A stretch of 64,000 nucleotides of DNA, taken from contig NZ_NCSY01000007.1 in NCBI RefSeq assembly GCF_002156875.1, positions 1 to 64,000 of the forward strand. Direction: 5' to 3'. A model generated the notes under the pieces. The model searched no databases. It had not been told where the DNA came from and saw only the letters and a program-made list of their open reading frames with translations. The position numbers and the translations under genes were made by a program. The first letter of the stretch is position 1. Every line of letters starts with the position of its first letter. Below, piece after piece: positions 46,165 to 54,311 of the stretch. Source of the DNA: Bacillus sp. EAC (GTDB taxonomy: Bacteria > Bacillota > Bacilli > Bacillales > Bacillaceae_G).

Positions 46165-46599
46165 TTGGGAAACTTTCCAAATGTTCGAGAAATATTACTC
46201 GATGATGTAGTAGATGAAAAAGAGTTTATTAGCATTTTCAATAGCATTTACAAACATGATTGTTTTATTTATACGATAATTCCTGAATCCGAACATGAAC
46301 TTTTAGAAAAACTATCAAGTAACTTTATTGAATTTAATAAATTATCACTACCTGGAGTTTTTCCTAGAGAAAAAGGGCATTTAGGATATGTAAAAGATAG
46401 TCAAAAGAAATTTATTTTCCAATTTTATCTACGCTCTATTTCAATAGATTATCTTGTTTTTTCAGAGACTGATACATCAGAACTTTTAAGTAAAATAAAC
46501 AATAAGAACGATGACATCTTCAAAATATTTGAAGTTAATAAAATTCCTCATGTAACTATAGGTCCTGATAGTCAATGGCTCAATGTTGTTGAGTATTAA
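46165..46599 (+). CDS. Unknown soluble protein
   Basis: 144 residues from TTG at 46165, 8 bases after AAGGGGTG. Longer in-frame readings run back through repeat 48 and are not credible. Acidic and mixed alpha/beta in character (NVREILLDDVVDEKEFISIF; IPHVTIGPDSQWLNVVEY). No family recognised. Confidence 0.62.
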   Translation: MGNFPNVREILLDDVVDEKEFISIFNSIYKHDCFIYTIIPESEHELLEKLSSNFIEFNKLSLPGVFPREKGHLGYVKDSQKKFIFQFYLRSISIDYLVFSETDTSELLSKINNKNDDIFKIFEVNKIPHVTIGPDSQWLNVVEY

Positions 46600-46607
46600 A
46601 TTCAAAT

Positions 46608-46645
46608 CTTATTGAACTAACGAGCGCATTAGTTGAACAAGGAAT
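46608..46645 (+). repeat. Array repeat 49 (A only)
   Basis: A at 46615-46634 (AGCG, right arm CATTAGTT), left outer arm CTTATTG, right GAACAAGGA. Confidence 0.9.
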
Positions 46646-46708
46646 CTGAAATATTTTAAAGAATATTAATATAGTTAAAAGATTCAATAAGGGAGAATTG
46701 CCATATCA

Positions 46709-46941
46709 ATGGAAAATGAGACGGGTATAACAAAAAGTATGATGGTGTACACTTTTTAGTATTTTTGATTATTTCAATTTTCTGCGATTATTTGAAGTTT
46801 GGTAATATTATTTTCCCGATTTTGTTTCTGCTATATTTTATTTTTTCTTTTTATTTCTTAGAAAAATGGACAAAAGGGAAAATTATAAAATACTCTTCGG
46901 TTTTTATATTACTTTTTGTTATTGGTAAAGAATCAAGATAA
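46709..46941 (+). pseudogene. Frameshifted small membrane protein gene
   Basis: An ATG behind GGGAGAA starts MENETGITKSMMVY. The hydrophobic continuation HFLVFLIISIFCDYLKFGNI ... LFVIGKESR is one base out of frame. A single indel near 46752 restores about 77 residues. Confidence 0.6.
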
Positions 46942-46965
46942 TCTTTTAGGTTAATAATTAAAAAT

Positions 46966-47055
46966 CTTATGCAATGAGAGTGTTAGTTGTATATTACAAA
47001 AGGCTGTTTTTCAGCCTTTTTATTATGCTAACGGGCTGGATTGTTAAGGATTTCA
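46966..47055 (+). repeat. Array repeat 50 (A eroded, B, C)
   Basis: Left arm reduced to CTTATGCAATGAGAG, right arm TGTTAGTTG. B is AAAAGGCTGTTTTTCAGCC with T5. C is ATGCTAACGGGCTGGATTGT then TAAGGA. Confidence 0.83.
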
Positions 47056-47142
47056 GTTTTAAATAGGATTATATTATGTTCATGTCGAATAATTTAAAAT
47101 AGGTAATATTTGGAATTTATTTTAAACGGAGGATTATATTCC

Positions 47143-47295
47143 ATGTTTCTAGGAGACTATATTTTTGCGATAGCAACATACTTAATACCCTTAATTTTTA
47201 TATCACTTATTGTTTTATATTTCCGAAATGCTAAAAAGGATAGAGAACAAGTTAAGAGAATAGAAGAAGAACTAAAAAAGTTAAATAGTAAGTAA
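47143..47295 (+). CDS. Tiny TM/coiled-coil protein
   Basis: 50 residues: one helix (IFAIATYLIPLIFISLIVLY) then a charged coil (EQVKRIEEELKKLN). CGGAGGA is 9 bases before the ATG at 47143. It sits 46 bases before a gene of the same architecture; the two share one unit and probably one transcript. Confidence 0.68.
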   Translation: MFLGDYIFAIATYLIPLIFISLIVLYFRNAKKDREQVKRIEEELKKLNSK

Positions 47296-47341
47296 TCACC
47301 CTATATATTATTAAATGAATGTCTAATATGGAGGTATTACA

Positions 47342-47533
47342 TTGGAAAATGGAACAGGGATAGGATGGTCAAGTGTACTCTTTGAAGTCGTGGGTTTTTG
47401 GCTAATAGTATTATTAGTAATCTATTTTCTTCTTAAAGGGCTCCTAAAGGGTAATGTACAAAAGCGAAATGAGAAAATAATAGAACTTGAAAACCGAATA
47501 GAACGACTTGAAAAGCATTTAGATAAAGAATAA
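47342..47533 (+). CDS. Tiny TM/coiled-coil protein
   Basis: 63 residues from a TTG start behind GGAGG: ENGTGIGWSSVLFEVVGFW, a membrane helix, then a leucine-repeat coil (ELENRIERLEKHLDKE). A decayed copy of this gene lies at 54104-54290. Function unknown; the coil suggests oligomerisation at the membrane. Confidence 0.68.
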   Translation: MENGTGIGWSSVLFEVVGFWLIVLLVIYFLLKGLLKGNVQKRNEKIIELENRIERLEKHLDKE

Positions 47534-47555
47534 ACATTGGATTTTAATTATTGTT

Positions 47556-47625
47556 GCTTATGTAACAAACGAGCGCGTTAGTTATATAAATTGAGGAATA
47601 TTTATGACTCTTTTTTATTAGAGCA
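47556..47625 (+). repeat. Array repeat 51 (A plus weak B)
   Basis: A at 47564-47583 (left arm AACAAACG), left outer arm CTTATGT, right outer arm GTTATATAA. A GAGGAATATTTATGACTC-like B with T6. Confidence 0.86.
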
Positions 47626-47872
47626 TACAAGTATTAGTTAAACAAAAATAATAAAAATCTAAGTAAATTTAACAAATTAACCAATTTAAAGGAATATCAA
47701 ACTTTTTAATTGTATTAGACATATTTGTCCGCGGAGGAAAAGTGAGTGTGAGAAAAACCCTCGGTACCAATTTTTCAGGTCGAAATTGTCCGCCATATAC
47801 GCTGCCCTTCAAAAAAATGGCTTGAAAAAGGAGCAACCTTGCGATTACTCCTAAAACATTATATGAATTATG

Positions 47873-48304
47873 TCACATTTCTTTATAGTACTTTAAACGG
47901 TAATAACTGTTATATCCCAAGAAAAACATATATGCAAAAACTAATGGTAATAACACTATTAAATCTATATCCATCAAGGCAAATGCTAAAATTAAGGCTC
48001 CAAACACAATAACCATCATGTCATATGCTTTCGCTTTTGCTTGATTAGCGATTGCAAAATTACGCTCATCTTTTTTGTCAATCTCTAGCTTCTTTGCCGC
48101 GATGGGATTATTCTTCATAGCGAAACGGACCAGTATTTCTCCCATACCGTGACCAAAAATACTACAGCCTAGCCCAAAACAGATATAAGGTAACAAGCGC
48201 AGCAAACCTTGTGGATCTTCATTAGTTTTGATGAAGTATAGACCACCTGCTAGTAGAACTAAGGCTACTACGGTAAGATAATAAATCGAATTAGTTTTTT
48301 TCAT
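47873..48304 (-). CDS. Four-helix membrane protein, partner of the XRE regulator
   Basis: 143 residues with four helices in two pairs and a charged central loop (KNNPIAAKKLEIDKKDERNF) containing KDERN. Its start overlaps the stop of the upstream regulator gene by 4 bases (48301-48304), so the two are translationally coupled. This HTH plus KDER-containing membrane protein pairing is frequent in Bacillota; function unknown. Confidence 0.72.
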   Translation of the reverse strand: MKKTNSIYYLTVVALVLLAGGLYFIKTNEDPQGLLRLLPYICFGLGCSIFGHGMGEILVRFAMKNNPIAAKKLEIDKKDERNFAIANQAKAKAYDMMVIVFGALILAFALMDIDLIVLLPLVFAYMFFLGYNSYYRLKYYKEM

Positions 48305-48507
48305 ATACTTTCATCCTCCTCATAAATAAAGATTTCTTCGATACTCATACCGAAAAAACGAGCAATCTTGAACGCTAAAAGGATAGATGGGTTATAACGT
48401 CCGTTTTCCAGTGAACCTATAGTTTGTCTTGACACTTCAAGAGCCGTCGCTAACTCTTCTTGCTTAATTCCGCATTGCTTGCGGATTTCTTCTAAACGGT
48501 TGAGCAA
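48301..48507 (-). CDS. XRE-family transcriptional regulator (short)
   Basis: 68 residues, almost only the helix-turn-helix: IRKQCGIKQEELATALEVSR QTIGSLENGRYNPS. The TTG start lies 7 bases after AAGGGGTG. It is the first gene of a two-gene minus-strand operon and probably represses it through the paired sites at 48528-48596. Confidence 0.85.
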   Translation of the reverse strand: MLNRLEEIRKQCGIKQEELATALEVSRQTIGSLENGRYNPSILLAFKIARFFGMSIEEIFIYEEDESI

Positions 48508-48527
48508 CCGTGTTCACCCCTTTTAAT

Positions 48528-48547
48528 ATGGAAAGTTAACTTTACAT
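48528..48547. promoter_or_regulatory. Operator-like dyad 1 upstream of the XRE operon
   Basis: ATGGAAAGTTAACTTTACAT, with AAAGTTAACTTT a perfect palindrome. It is the near-exact reverse complement of the site at 48577-48596. Confidence 0.6.
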
Positions 48548-48587
48548 AAATTGAGTTTAACATGCAATTGGAAATGATGTAAAGTAC
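48548..48587 (-). promoter_or_regulatory. Possible XRE-operon promoter
   Basis: Reading the minus strand, TTTACA (within dyad 2) is followed after 17 bases by TTAAAC, a plausible sigma-A -35/-10 pair. Dyads 1 and 2 flank or overlap it, fitting autoregulation. Confidence 0.45.
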
Positions 48588-48596
48588 ACTTTCCAT
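48577..48596. promoter_or_regulatory. Operator-like dyad 2 upstream of the XRE operon
   Basis: ATGTAAAGTACACTTTCCAT: AAAGT/ACTTT arms with a two-base centre, matching dyad 1 in opposite orientation. Confidence 0.6.
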
Positions 48597-48675
48597 TTGG
48601 GAAATCATCTAAATTCCAAAGGGGATGAAAATGTCATTGGTCTAGGTTCTATTCGGTAATGTATTAAGATATAAC

Positions 48676-48712
48676 TTTATTGAACTATCGAGCGCGTAAG
48701 TTGAAGAATTGT
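48676..48712 (+). repeat. Array repeat 52 (A only), between divergent genes
   Basis: A at 48683-48702 (AACTATCGAGCGCGTAAGTT), left outer arm TTTATTG. Confidence 0.85.
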
Positions 48713-48788
48713 TTGCATAATATTATCTTTTGAATTATAAAGTGCTAAAATAACTTAAGTAAGATAACAACTGATTTGAGGAGTAAAA

Positions 48789-49139
48789 ATGAATAAATTA
48801 CAAAGCGCAGTAATTTTGTCTAAAGTAGATAATTTAGTTTTAACTGAAAAATCTTATGGGATTCACTTGAGTTTTAAGGGAGAAAATCAATTTGATATTG
48901 GAACAATGTTTACTGGAGGAGAAAGAAAAAATAAAATTTCAATTGGAACCATTAATGGCTCACAAGCTCAAGAATTTATGAGAGAAAGATATAATTTAAG
49001 TGATAGTGATAGTGGAACTTATAAAGTAACCTGGTTTAATTTAAATGAAGACAATGAACTTATGGAATTTGTTGAATTGCTAAAAGTTATTCAAGTATTT
49101 AAGAAGATGGGTTTAAGAAAACTTGGAGAGCGACATTAA
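48789..49139 (+). CDS. Unknown soluble protein
   Basis: 116 residues, one folded domain with beta pattern (GIHLSFKGENQFDIGTMF; KVTWFNLNEDNELMEFVE). GAGGAG precedes the ATG. No family recognised. Confidence 0.62.
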   Translation: MNKLQSAVILSKVDNLVLTEKSYGIHLSFKGENQFDIGTMFTGGERKNKISIGTINGSQAQEFMRERYNLSDSDSGTYKVTWFNLNEDNELMEFVELLKVIQVFKKMGLRKLGERH

Positions 49140-49289
49140 GTCTCTTTTTTTGTTTGTTTTGTATAGAAATAAATTACAATTTAGTGGATGGTATACAGGA
49201 AAAGGGAAAGTAATACTACCAAAAAAAGTTACTAATTTACATGTATCTTGCTCTGTAATATTATTAGTAATGCCACTAATTAAAAGTTT

Positions 49290-49325
49290 CTTATTCAACT
49301 AACGAGCGCTTTAGTTGAATAATAG
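49290..49325 (+). repeat. Array repeat 53 (A only)
   Basis: A at 49297-49316 (AGCG; right arm CTTTAGTT), left outer arm CTTATTC. Confidence 0.9.
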
Positions 49326-49353
49326 AAATCTGATTTCATAGGTGGAGAATTGA

Positions 49354-49569
49354 TTGGAAAAGCTTTCTAATGCTTCATGGATAAGATGGTATGAAGATGG
49401 AATGTCGTTTGCAACAATACGATAATCACATGAATGGGCATATAGTGTAATATATAATGAGATAGGAAATTTATATGATGGTTACAAAACCAAAGATGAA
49501 GAAATTGCATCTTCATTAGTTTTTGAATTAGTCAGAATAAACACACTTACTGGGACGAAGTATATATAA
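49354..49569 (+). pseudogene. Short soluble-protein gene with one in-frame TAA
   Basis: A TTG start behind GGTGGAG opens MEKLSNASWIRWYEDGMSFA. TAA at 49423-49425 follows ATIR, then SHEWAYSVIYNEIGNLYDGY ... FELVRINTLTGTKYI runs to a stop at 49567. CAA to TAA is the simplest cause. Confidence 0.65.
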
Positions 49570-49692
49570 TTTCAGATTATGAAAAGGTTAAATTCCTGTA
49601 ACTCTCCAATTATTATTTGTATACATAATAAATTCATATATTCTTAATCGGTAAAAGGGCTGCAATACCAATTTTTTTTATGTTTATTTTAG

Positions 49693-49718
49693 AAAAACGA
49701 CTCATAAGAGTCGTTTTT
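49693..49718. terminator. Terminator between convergent short genes
   Basis: AAAAACGACTC pairs with GAGTCGTTTTT around a four-base loop. It can end transcription of the minus-strand zinc-ribbon gene and anything arriving from the left. Confidence 0.88.
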
Positions 49719-49722
49719 AAAA

Positions 49723-49893
49723 TTAATTTTTATTATAAAAAAGGTCTGGTTTTCCACAATTTGGGCACTCATATTCATAATGATCTTGAATTACCTTACT
49801 ACTATTTGAATATTCGTCATTAGTGGAAATGTTTGAATTACAGTTTGGACAATTAATGCTCGTTTTGGGGGATTTGTTTTTTGAATACTCCAT
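49723..49893 (-). CDS. Small zinc-ribbon-like protein
   Basis: 56 residues with two CPNC motifs (INCPNCNSN and YECPNCGKP) spaced for one zinc ribbon. The rest is polar. AAGGA lies 9 bases before the ATG at 49893 on the minus strand. Function unknown; such ribbons may bind nucleic acid or protein. Confidence 0.65.
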   Translation of the reverse strand: MEYSKNKSPKTSINCPNCNSNISTNDEYSNSSKVIQDHYEYECPNCGKPDLFYNKN

Positions 49894-49899
49894 ATTCAT

Positions 49900-50197
49900 A
49901 CATCCTTTCTTTGCATTTCTGATAAATCCTTTATATTTTACCCATTAAATTATATTTTCTATTAAATTAATACACTTGATTCAAAAATGATATTCTTCTC
50001 TAATGGGAATGTCCTTTTTTATTTATTCTTAAAGCTGATGAATCGGATTAATTATGCTAATAAAATTAGAAATTGCATATTTATTTATTTATTTTATATT
50101 GCATGTAATAGTTGAATAACTGCTCCTAGTTATCTTTAAATGAAAAATAAAATAACGTTTGCTATAAGTTGGTGGTTAATCAATCTATTTTTAATTT
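49900..50197. other. Gene-free stretch
   Basis: About 300 very AT-rich bases between the divergent zinc-ribbon gene and repeat 54. No supported gene or clear promoter. Confidence 0.4.
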
Positions 50198-50289
50198 CTT
50201 ATTGAACTAACGAGCGCGTTAGTTGAACAAAAAGTGCTGCCATAATTTTTTAATACACTATTGGCAGGATAATTCATTAAGCATTGTGT
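50198..50289 (+). repeat. Array repeat 54 (A+C, eroded B)
   Basis: A at 50205-50224 (AGCG), left outer arm CTTATTG. B eroded to GTGCTGCCATAATTTTTTAA. C is ACACTATTGGCAGGATAATT then CATTAAGCA. Confidence 0.9.
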
Positions 50290-50458
50290 TAGAATTAGAC
50301 CGAAAAGAGAGTAATAATAAATGATATTTTATTGCTGGTTATTTTCGTTGTGATAACGATTTTTATACTTTTCAAATAGATAACAACATACCAATATATC
50401 AAAGGAATAAATAATAAAAGAAATGTTCCGAAGTTTTGATATAAGGGGAGCTAAGCTA

Positions 50459-51403
50459 ATGGGGAAGAAAGTGTTGTTCTTCGGTGATGTAGGAATTGAT
50501 GATGCGATCGCTTTGGTTTATGCAAGATTAACAGAAGATATTGATGTAATTGGTATTGTGGCGGATTATGGGAATGTATCTAAAAAAGAAACGACTAGGA
50601 ATGTTCGGTTTTTACTTAAAAGGTCAGGAAAAGAGTATATTAAAGTCTATGGAGGTGCTGAGAATCCAATGACGGGAGAGTTCCCAACCTTTTACCTTGA
50701 TATACATGGTCCGTTCGGTTTAGGTCCAATAGACCCAGGTTTAAAGTTTGAGAACTTAGAAAACTTTTGTGAAGTTATCAATTTGATTGAGCAGTATAAG
50801 CATGAGCTAATTATTGTGAATACTGGGAGGTTAACCTCGCTAGCCACTCTGTTTATCTTATACGAAGATCTGATGAAAAGTGTGAATTCTTACTATATCA
50901 TGGGTGGGGCCTTTCTATATCCTGGAAATGTTACACCAATTGCAGAAGCGAACTTTCATGGAGATCCGATAGCAGCTAATATCGTTATGAAGTATGTAAA
51001 AGGTGCATATATTTTTCCATTAAATGTAACGCAAAATGCAATAGTTACTCCTTCAATGGTCAATTATATTCATTCTAAAGGGAAAACCGATCTTGTAAAA
51101 CCACTATTAGATTACTATTATTTCAACTTTTATCAAAAGAAGGTACCTGGCATACAGGGGAGTCCAGTTCATGATGCGGTAACTCTAATGGGAGTCATTC
51201 GTAGCGACTTATTTACATTCTATCAATCTGCTGTTGTAATTGATTCAACCGATGTGGCTAGAGGTCAAAGTATTGCTGATTTTCGAGTAACAGATACTCC
51301 CGAGAAATTTGATGGGAGACCACAACAACATATCGCAGTAGGCATAGATTATGAAGGGTTTTATAAGGATTTTATGTCAATTATGACTGGGGAGAAATTC
51401 TAG
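50459..51403 (+). CDS. Nucleoside hydrolase-family protein
   Basis: 314 residues. The N-terminal FFGDVGIDDAIALVYARL keeps the calcium-binding aspartates of inosine-uridine nucleoside hydrolases (D..DD); AEANFHGDPIAANIV and PVHDAVTLMGVI are the other conserved blocks. It would cleave the N-glycosidic bond of a ribonucleoside for salvage. The first Asp of the usual DTDPG motif is absent (FGDVG), so specificity may differ. ATG at 50459 is 8 bases after GGGGAG. Confidence 0.86.
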   Translation: MGKKVLFFGDVGIDDAIALVYARLTEDIDVIGIVADYGNVSKKETTRNVRFLLKRSGKEYIKVYGGAENPMTGEFPTFYLDIHGPFGLGPIDPGLKFENLENFCEVINLIEQYKHELIIVNTGRLTSLATLFILYEDLMKSVNSYYIMGGAFLYPGNVTPIAEANFHGDPIAANIVMKYVKGAYIFPLNVTQNAIVTPSMVNYIHSKGKTDLVKPLLDYYYFNFYQKKVPGIQGSPVHDAVTLMGVIRSDLFTFYQSAVVIDSTDVARGQSIADFRVTDTPEKFDGRPQQHIAVGIDYEGFYKDFMSIMTGEKF

Positions 51404-51439
51404 ATTAAAATTTAATAGAGAATATTATCGAATTATAAG

Positions 51440-51535
51440 ATTCGAACTTTAGCGGTAGCGCGTTAGTTGAACAACGAAAGGCTGCTACGGCAGTTTATTT
51501 TTTATTGTGCCAACTGGCAGATTAGTTTATAAGGA
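51440..51535 (+). repeat. Array repeat 55 (A eroded, B, C)
   Basis: Left arm decayed (GAACTTTAGCGG), right arm GCGCGTTAGTTGAACAACG intact. B is GGCTGCTACGGCAGTT with T6. C is GTGCCAACTGGCAGATTAGT then TTATAAGGA. Confidence 0.86.
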
Positions 51536-51645
51536 ATTGCGCTAATTTATATCTTTGTGATTTAAATTATAGTTGAACTTCAACTTCAATTTAAAATTGA
51601 ATAAAATTTAAAGATATTTTATTTTTTTAGAAAAGGTGGTACCCC

Positions 51646-51744
51646 TTGGTTAAAGAAGTCCTCTCTATGGATCAAATGATTAATATAATTCAAATTGAAT
51701 TAACAAAAACTAATTCACCATTTCTTAAGCGGACACTCGATTGA
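51646..51744 (+). CDS. Possible 32-residue peptide
   Basis: TTG start behind AGGTGG, reading MVKEVLSMDQMINIIQIELT and ending LKRTLD. It is followed by its own terminator at 51749. Too short to assign; may be a gene remnant. Confidence 0.35.
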   Translation: MVKEVLSMDQMINIIQIELTKTNSPFLKRTLD

Positions 51745-51748
51745 TCCG

Positions 51749-51809
51749 TGAGAAGGGGTTTAACAATGCTAAAACATCTTAGATTAAACCCGTTATCTCA
51801 TCGCTTTTT
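51749..51809 (+). terminator. Terminator after the short peptide frame
   Basis: Stem GGGTTTAA/TTAAACCC extended by GAGAA/TTATCTC, followed by T8. Confidence 0.7.
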
Positions 51810-51810
51810 T

Positions 51811-52416
51811 TTATATTTGTTTCAATTGTTTGAGTATGGTTATCCAGATTCTCAGACCTGTCAACCATAGTGTCAAAGCAGAGCCGAAACCGATAAAAGT
51901 AGACGTTGCAATTAGAGTTACATTGCTAACAGTGACATTCGTTGGTAATAAGAAAGTAATAACGCCTAAAATACAGAGCACTCCACCTGTACCATAATAA
52001 AAATTTTCTCGAAACAATTTAGCTAAAGGAAAAAAATGAATACCGACAATAATAGCCATAATCGGGAAAAAGACTTCAAAATGATTGATTATGTTACAAA
52101 TCAGACTTGCAATAAAGATCGCAAGACCTTCTAGACCGAAGATCAAACCAAATTTTCGATTTGTTTTTTTCCAATGTTCACTCACTTCCGGTATAAAAGC
52201 ATTGTTCATGTTACGAGCTTTACCAAAAAGCGATATGGCTCCGATGAGTAAGATTAATGTCACAACAACCGAAAGAACAAGTAACCATTGAGCTCCAAGT
52301 CCATGTGAACCAATAATACCAATGGAAGCCCAAAGCGCTCCAAAAAAAGTCATGAACAACACGCCATTTGCAGCTCCAAAGACAGCAGCTTTCGGCAATT
52401 TTACTAAATCAGTCAT
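51811..52416 (-). CDS. Six-helix membrane protein, unknown
   Basis: 201 residues with about six helices and short loops (first loop GKARNMNNAFIPEVSEHWKK). It resembles the uncharacterised DUF7010-like membrane proteins of Bacillus, a guess from general pattern. AGGGG lies upstream with long spacing. Inverted relative to the bordering repeats. Confidence 0.65.
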   Translation of the reverse strand: MTDLVKLPKAAVFGAANGVLFMTFFGALWASIGIIGSHGLGAQWLLVLSVVVTLILLIGAISLFGKARNMNNAFIPEVSEHWKKTNRKFGLIFGLEGLAIFIASLICNIINHFEVFFPIMAIIVGIHFFPLAKLFRENFYYGTGGVLCILGVITFLLPTNVTVSNVTLIATSTFIGFGSALTLWLTGLRIWITILKQLKQI

Positions 52417-52566
52417 AATTAATCAGGCCCCTAAAATCCAAATTTTTTATCTACTCATATATAATCACCCATTCTCCTATTTAGTCTAGCTTTTTTTAAC
52501 AAATGCTATGATAAGTGCGTCTGCAAGAGTGATAGCTGGACCTGGCTTAGCAGGATATTGAATCTC

Positions 52567-52655
52567 CTTATACAACTAACGCATGCTTTAGTTCAATAAG
52601 ATCCCAAGTCGCTAATGCGGCTTTTTTTCAACTATTTGGCAGGATACTTTAAATA
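52567..52655 (+). repeat. Array repeat 56 (A+B+C)
   Basis: A at 52574-52593 (CATG centre; right arm CTTTAGTT), left outer arm CTTATAC, right TTCAATAAG. B is AAGTCGCTAATGCGGCTT with T6. C is ACTATTTGGCAGGATACTTT then AAATAAG. It sits between divergent genes. Confidence 0.92.
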
Positions 52656-52694
52656 AGTAGTATAAAGTGAGTGGGTATTTTTGGTAAAATAATG

Positions 52695-52723
52695 TTGACA
52701 AATAAGTGTACTGTGTATATAGT
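52695..52723 (+). promoter_or_regulatory. Strong sigma-A promoter inside a palindrome
   Basis: TTGACA (52695-52700), 17 bases, TATAGT (52718-52723): near-consensus. The spacer and -10 lie inside the inverted repeat at 52701-52732, so a repressor binding there would block it. The only frame downstream is a 21-codon remnant. Confidence 0.75.
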
Positions 52724-52732
52724 ACACTTATT
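52701..52732. promoter_or_regulatory. Operator-like palindrome, GntR/YtrA style
   Basis: AATAAGTGTACT and AGTACACTTATT are perfect 12-base arms around 8 bases. The TGTACT...AGTACA pattern is typical of GntR-family (YtrA-like) operators. The regulator is not encoded here. Confidence 0.65.
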
Positions 52733-52734
52733 GT

Positions 52735-52756
52735 GTATGTACTAAGTAGTACATAC
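52735..52756. promoter_or_regulatory. Second GTACT/AGTAC palindrome
   Basis: GTATGTACT / AGTACATAC, 9-base arms around AAGT, immediately after the first operator and before the repeat tail. Confidence 0.55.
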
Positions 52757-52759
52757 AGA

Positions 52760-52790
52760 GCTAACTGGCAGGATAGTTCAATAAGCATAG
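52760..52790 (+). repeat. Array repeat tail C alone (57)
   Basis: CTAACTGGCAGGATAGTT followed by CAATAAG, with no A or B in front. It is a detached right end, or the right end of a copy whose interior was replaced by the promoter segment. Confidence 0.82.
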
Positions 52791-52964
52791 TGTGTTTGGA
52801 CTGTGCAGTATAATGAGAAAGCATTATTAAACGAGTGGGAGAAATCATTTTGAAAAAAACAAAACAATGGAGTAAAGAAAATAATGATTATATAGGATTT
52901 GTTCATCGATGTTAGTAAAATAATATAATAATGGATAAATATATGATTAATAAAAGGAGACATT

Positions 52965-53885
52965 ATGGAAATAAAATTAAGGAAACCCATCTTAGTAGGA
53001 ACTATTTTTTATACAATTTTAATTATATATTTTCTATTCTTTGCTTTTAATAGATTAGATTATAGGTTAGATTATAGTGAATATGGATACACATTTATGC
53101 TAGTTCCAGAATCAGTCCCACTTTCATTCCCTAGACTAGCTTTTTCATGGTTATACGATTTAGGAAATATTGCTGCTTTTATCCCTTTTGGAATACTTAT
53201 TCCTCTTTTGTATCGTGTGAGTTTTAGGAAATTCATCTCTATGTTTGTCTTGTCAATCCTCTTTCTGGAAACTATACAGCCTTTAACCTATCTGGGGAGT
53301 TTTGATGTAGATGATGTGATTTCCAATACATTAGGAGCTACGATAGGATTTTTCGCATATAGGGTTGGATTTTCTTCAAAAATGTCTTATAAAAAGCTAA
53401 TTGCTTCGGCCCTATCTATTGGTGTTCTTCTAGTTGGAGTAATCGTGATCTCGGAAACTATCAATTATGTTGTAGCGAAAAGAGAAGGCCCGATTCAAGC
53501 ATTACACGATATCAAAGAAATGAATGGAACCATGCCTATGACTGAAAATCTTCCAAGTTTCACCGTAGCAGGCAAGAAAATAGAACCCAAAATGAACGTG
53601 TATAACAGTGAAGGTGATAAAAGCAAATCATACACTTACATCTTGGGGAACAAGAAAGATGTGACGTTCTATTCTTATTATGGCATTCCAGACAAGGGTA
53701 ATTTCAAGGGAGAAGTTACTATACTGGTAGATGGAAACGTAAAAGCTCAGTACAATAATAAAGGGACAGAATATTTGTGTCTACCATCTTTTGAAAAGAA
53801 GGTAAACGAAATTACGATTATCGTTTCCGGGAACGCCAAACTATGGGACGTTGGATTCAGTGAAAAGAAGCGTTGGTGGGAGTAA
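52965..53885 (+). CDS. VanZ-domain protein with exterior C-terminal domain
   Basis: 306 residues. Residues 1-170 are a VanZ-type membrane domain (WLYDLGNIAAFIPFGILIPL; FDVDDVISNTLGATIGFFAY). After a fifth helix, residues 190-305 form a beta-rich exterior domain (VTFYSYYGIPDKGNFKGEV; ITIIVSGNAKLWDVGF) reminiscent of NPCBM-like carbohydrate-binding folds. AAAGGAGA precedes the ATG. Probably acts at the cell envelope. Related to the shorter VanZ protein at 45365. Confidence 0.8.
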   Translation: MEIKLRKPILVGTIFYTILIIYFLFFAFNRLDYRLDYSEYGYTFMLVPESVPLSFPRLAFSWLYDLGNIAAFIPFGILIPLLYRVSFRKFISMFVLSILFLETIQPLTYLGSFDVDDVISNTLGATIGFFAYRVGFSSKMSYKKLIASALSIGVLLVGVIVISETINYVVAKREGPIQALHDIKEMNGTMPMTENLPSFTVAGKKIEPKMNVYNSEGDKSKSYTYILGNKKDVTFYSYYGIPDKGNFKGEVTILVDGNVKAQYNNKGTEYLCLPSFEKKVNEITIIVSGNAKLWDVGFSEKKRWWE

Positions 53886-54047
53886 AGAAAGAATAAACAA
53901 GCAACCTATGAAACTATGATAATCGCTAAAAGGCTGTTGAGAAAGTCTCGTGAGCCCTCCTATAATTACTAAATTTACTATCGGCTCTTCAATTAGAAGT
54001 GGAACTACTTTCTCCATTTGTAAATCGTTCATCATTGTGAAGTAATT

Positions 54048-54078
54048 CACTTTAACTAACGAGAGCGTTTGTTTAAAA
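54048..54078 (+). repeat. Array repeat 58 (A only)
   Basis: A at 54054-54073 (AGAG; right arm CGTTTGTT). Confidence 0.85.
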
Positions 54079-54103
54079 GAAATAAAAAAATGGAGGTAGT
54101 ATT

Positions 54104-54290
54104 TTGGGAGCAGGAACGGGATAAGTTGGTCAACTACGCTATTTGAAGTCATAGGCTTTTGGTTAATATTATTATTAGTAATCTTTTTTTTATTAAAGGT
54201 ATTCTAAAAGGTAATGCACAATAGCGAAATGATAAATTAATAGATCTTGAAAAGAGAATTGAACTGCTTGTGAAGCAGATTGATAAATAA
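54104..54290 (+). pseudogene. Decayed copy of the 47342 TM/coiled-coil gene
   Basis: TTG behind GGAGGT, then GAGTG and a TAA. The match to 47342-47533 continues in another frame (SWSTTLFEVIGFWLILLLVI FFLLK) and then a third (LIDLEKRIELLVKQIDK). Frameshifts and stops make it non-functional. Confidence 0.72.
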
Positions 54291-54311
54291 TGAAAAAAAT
54301 TTTGAAAATAT

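Noticed and set aside
49144-49305. A 50-codon frame ending at the TAA of repeat 53
   Set aside because: It starts at TTG codons inside T-rich sequence without a ribosome site and looks like chance read-through.
50321-50384. An 18-20 codon hydrophobic frame with an ATA start
   Set aside because: A single very short frame with a weak ribosome site; not distinguishable from chance.
53841-54152. A 103-codon minus-strand frame and a GGCTGTTGAGAAAGTC sequence near 53934
   Set aside because: The sequence recalls ends of some Bacillus insertion sequences, but there is no transposase remnant or second end, so I do not call an IS.
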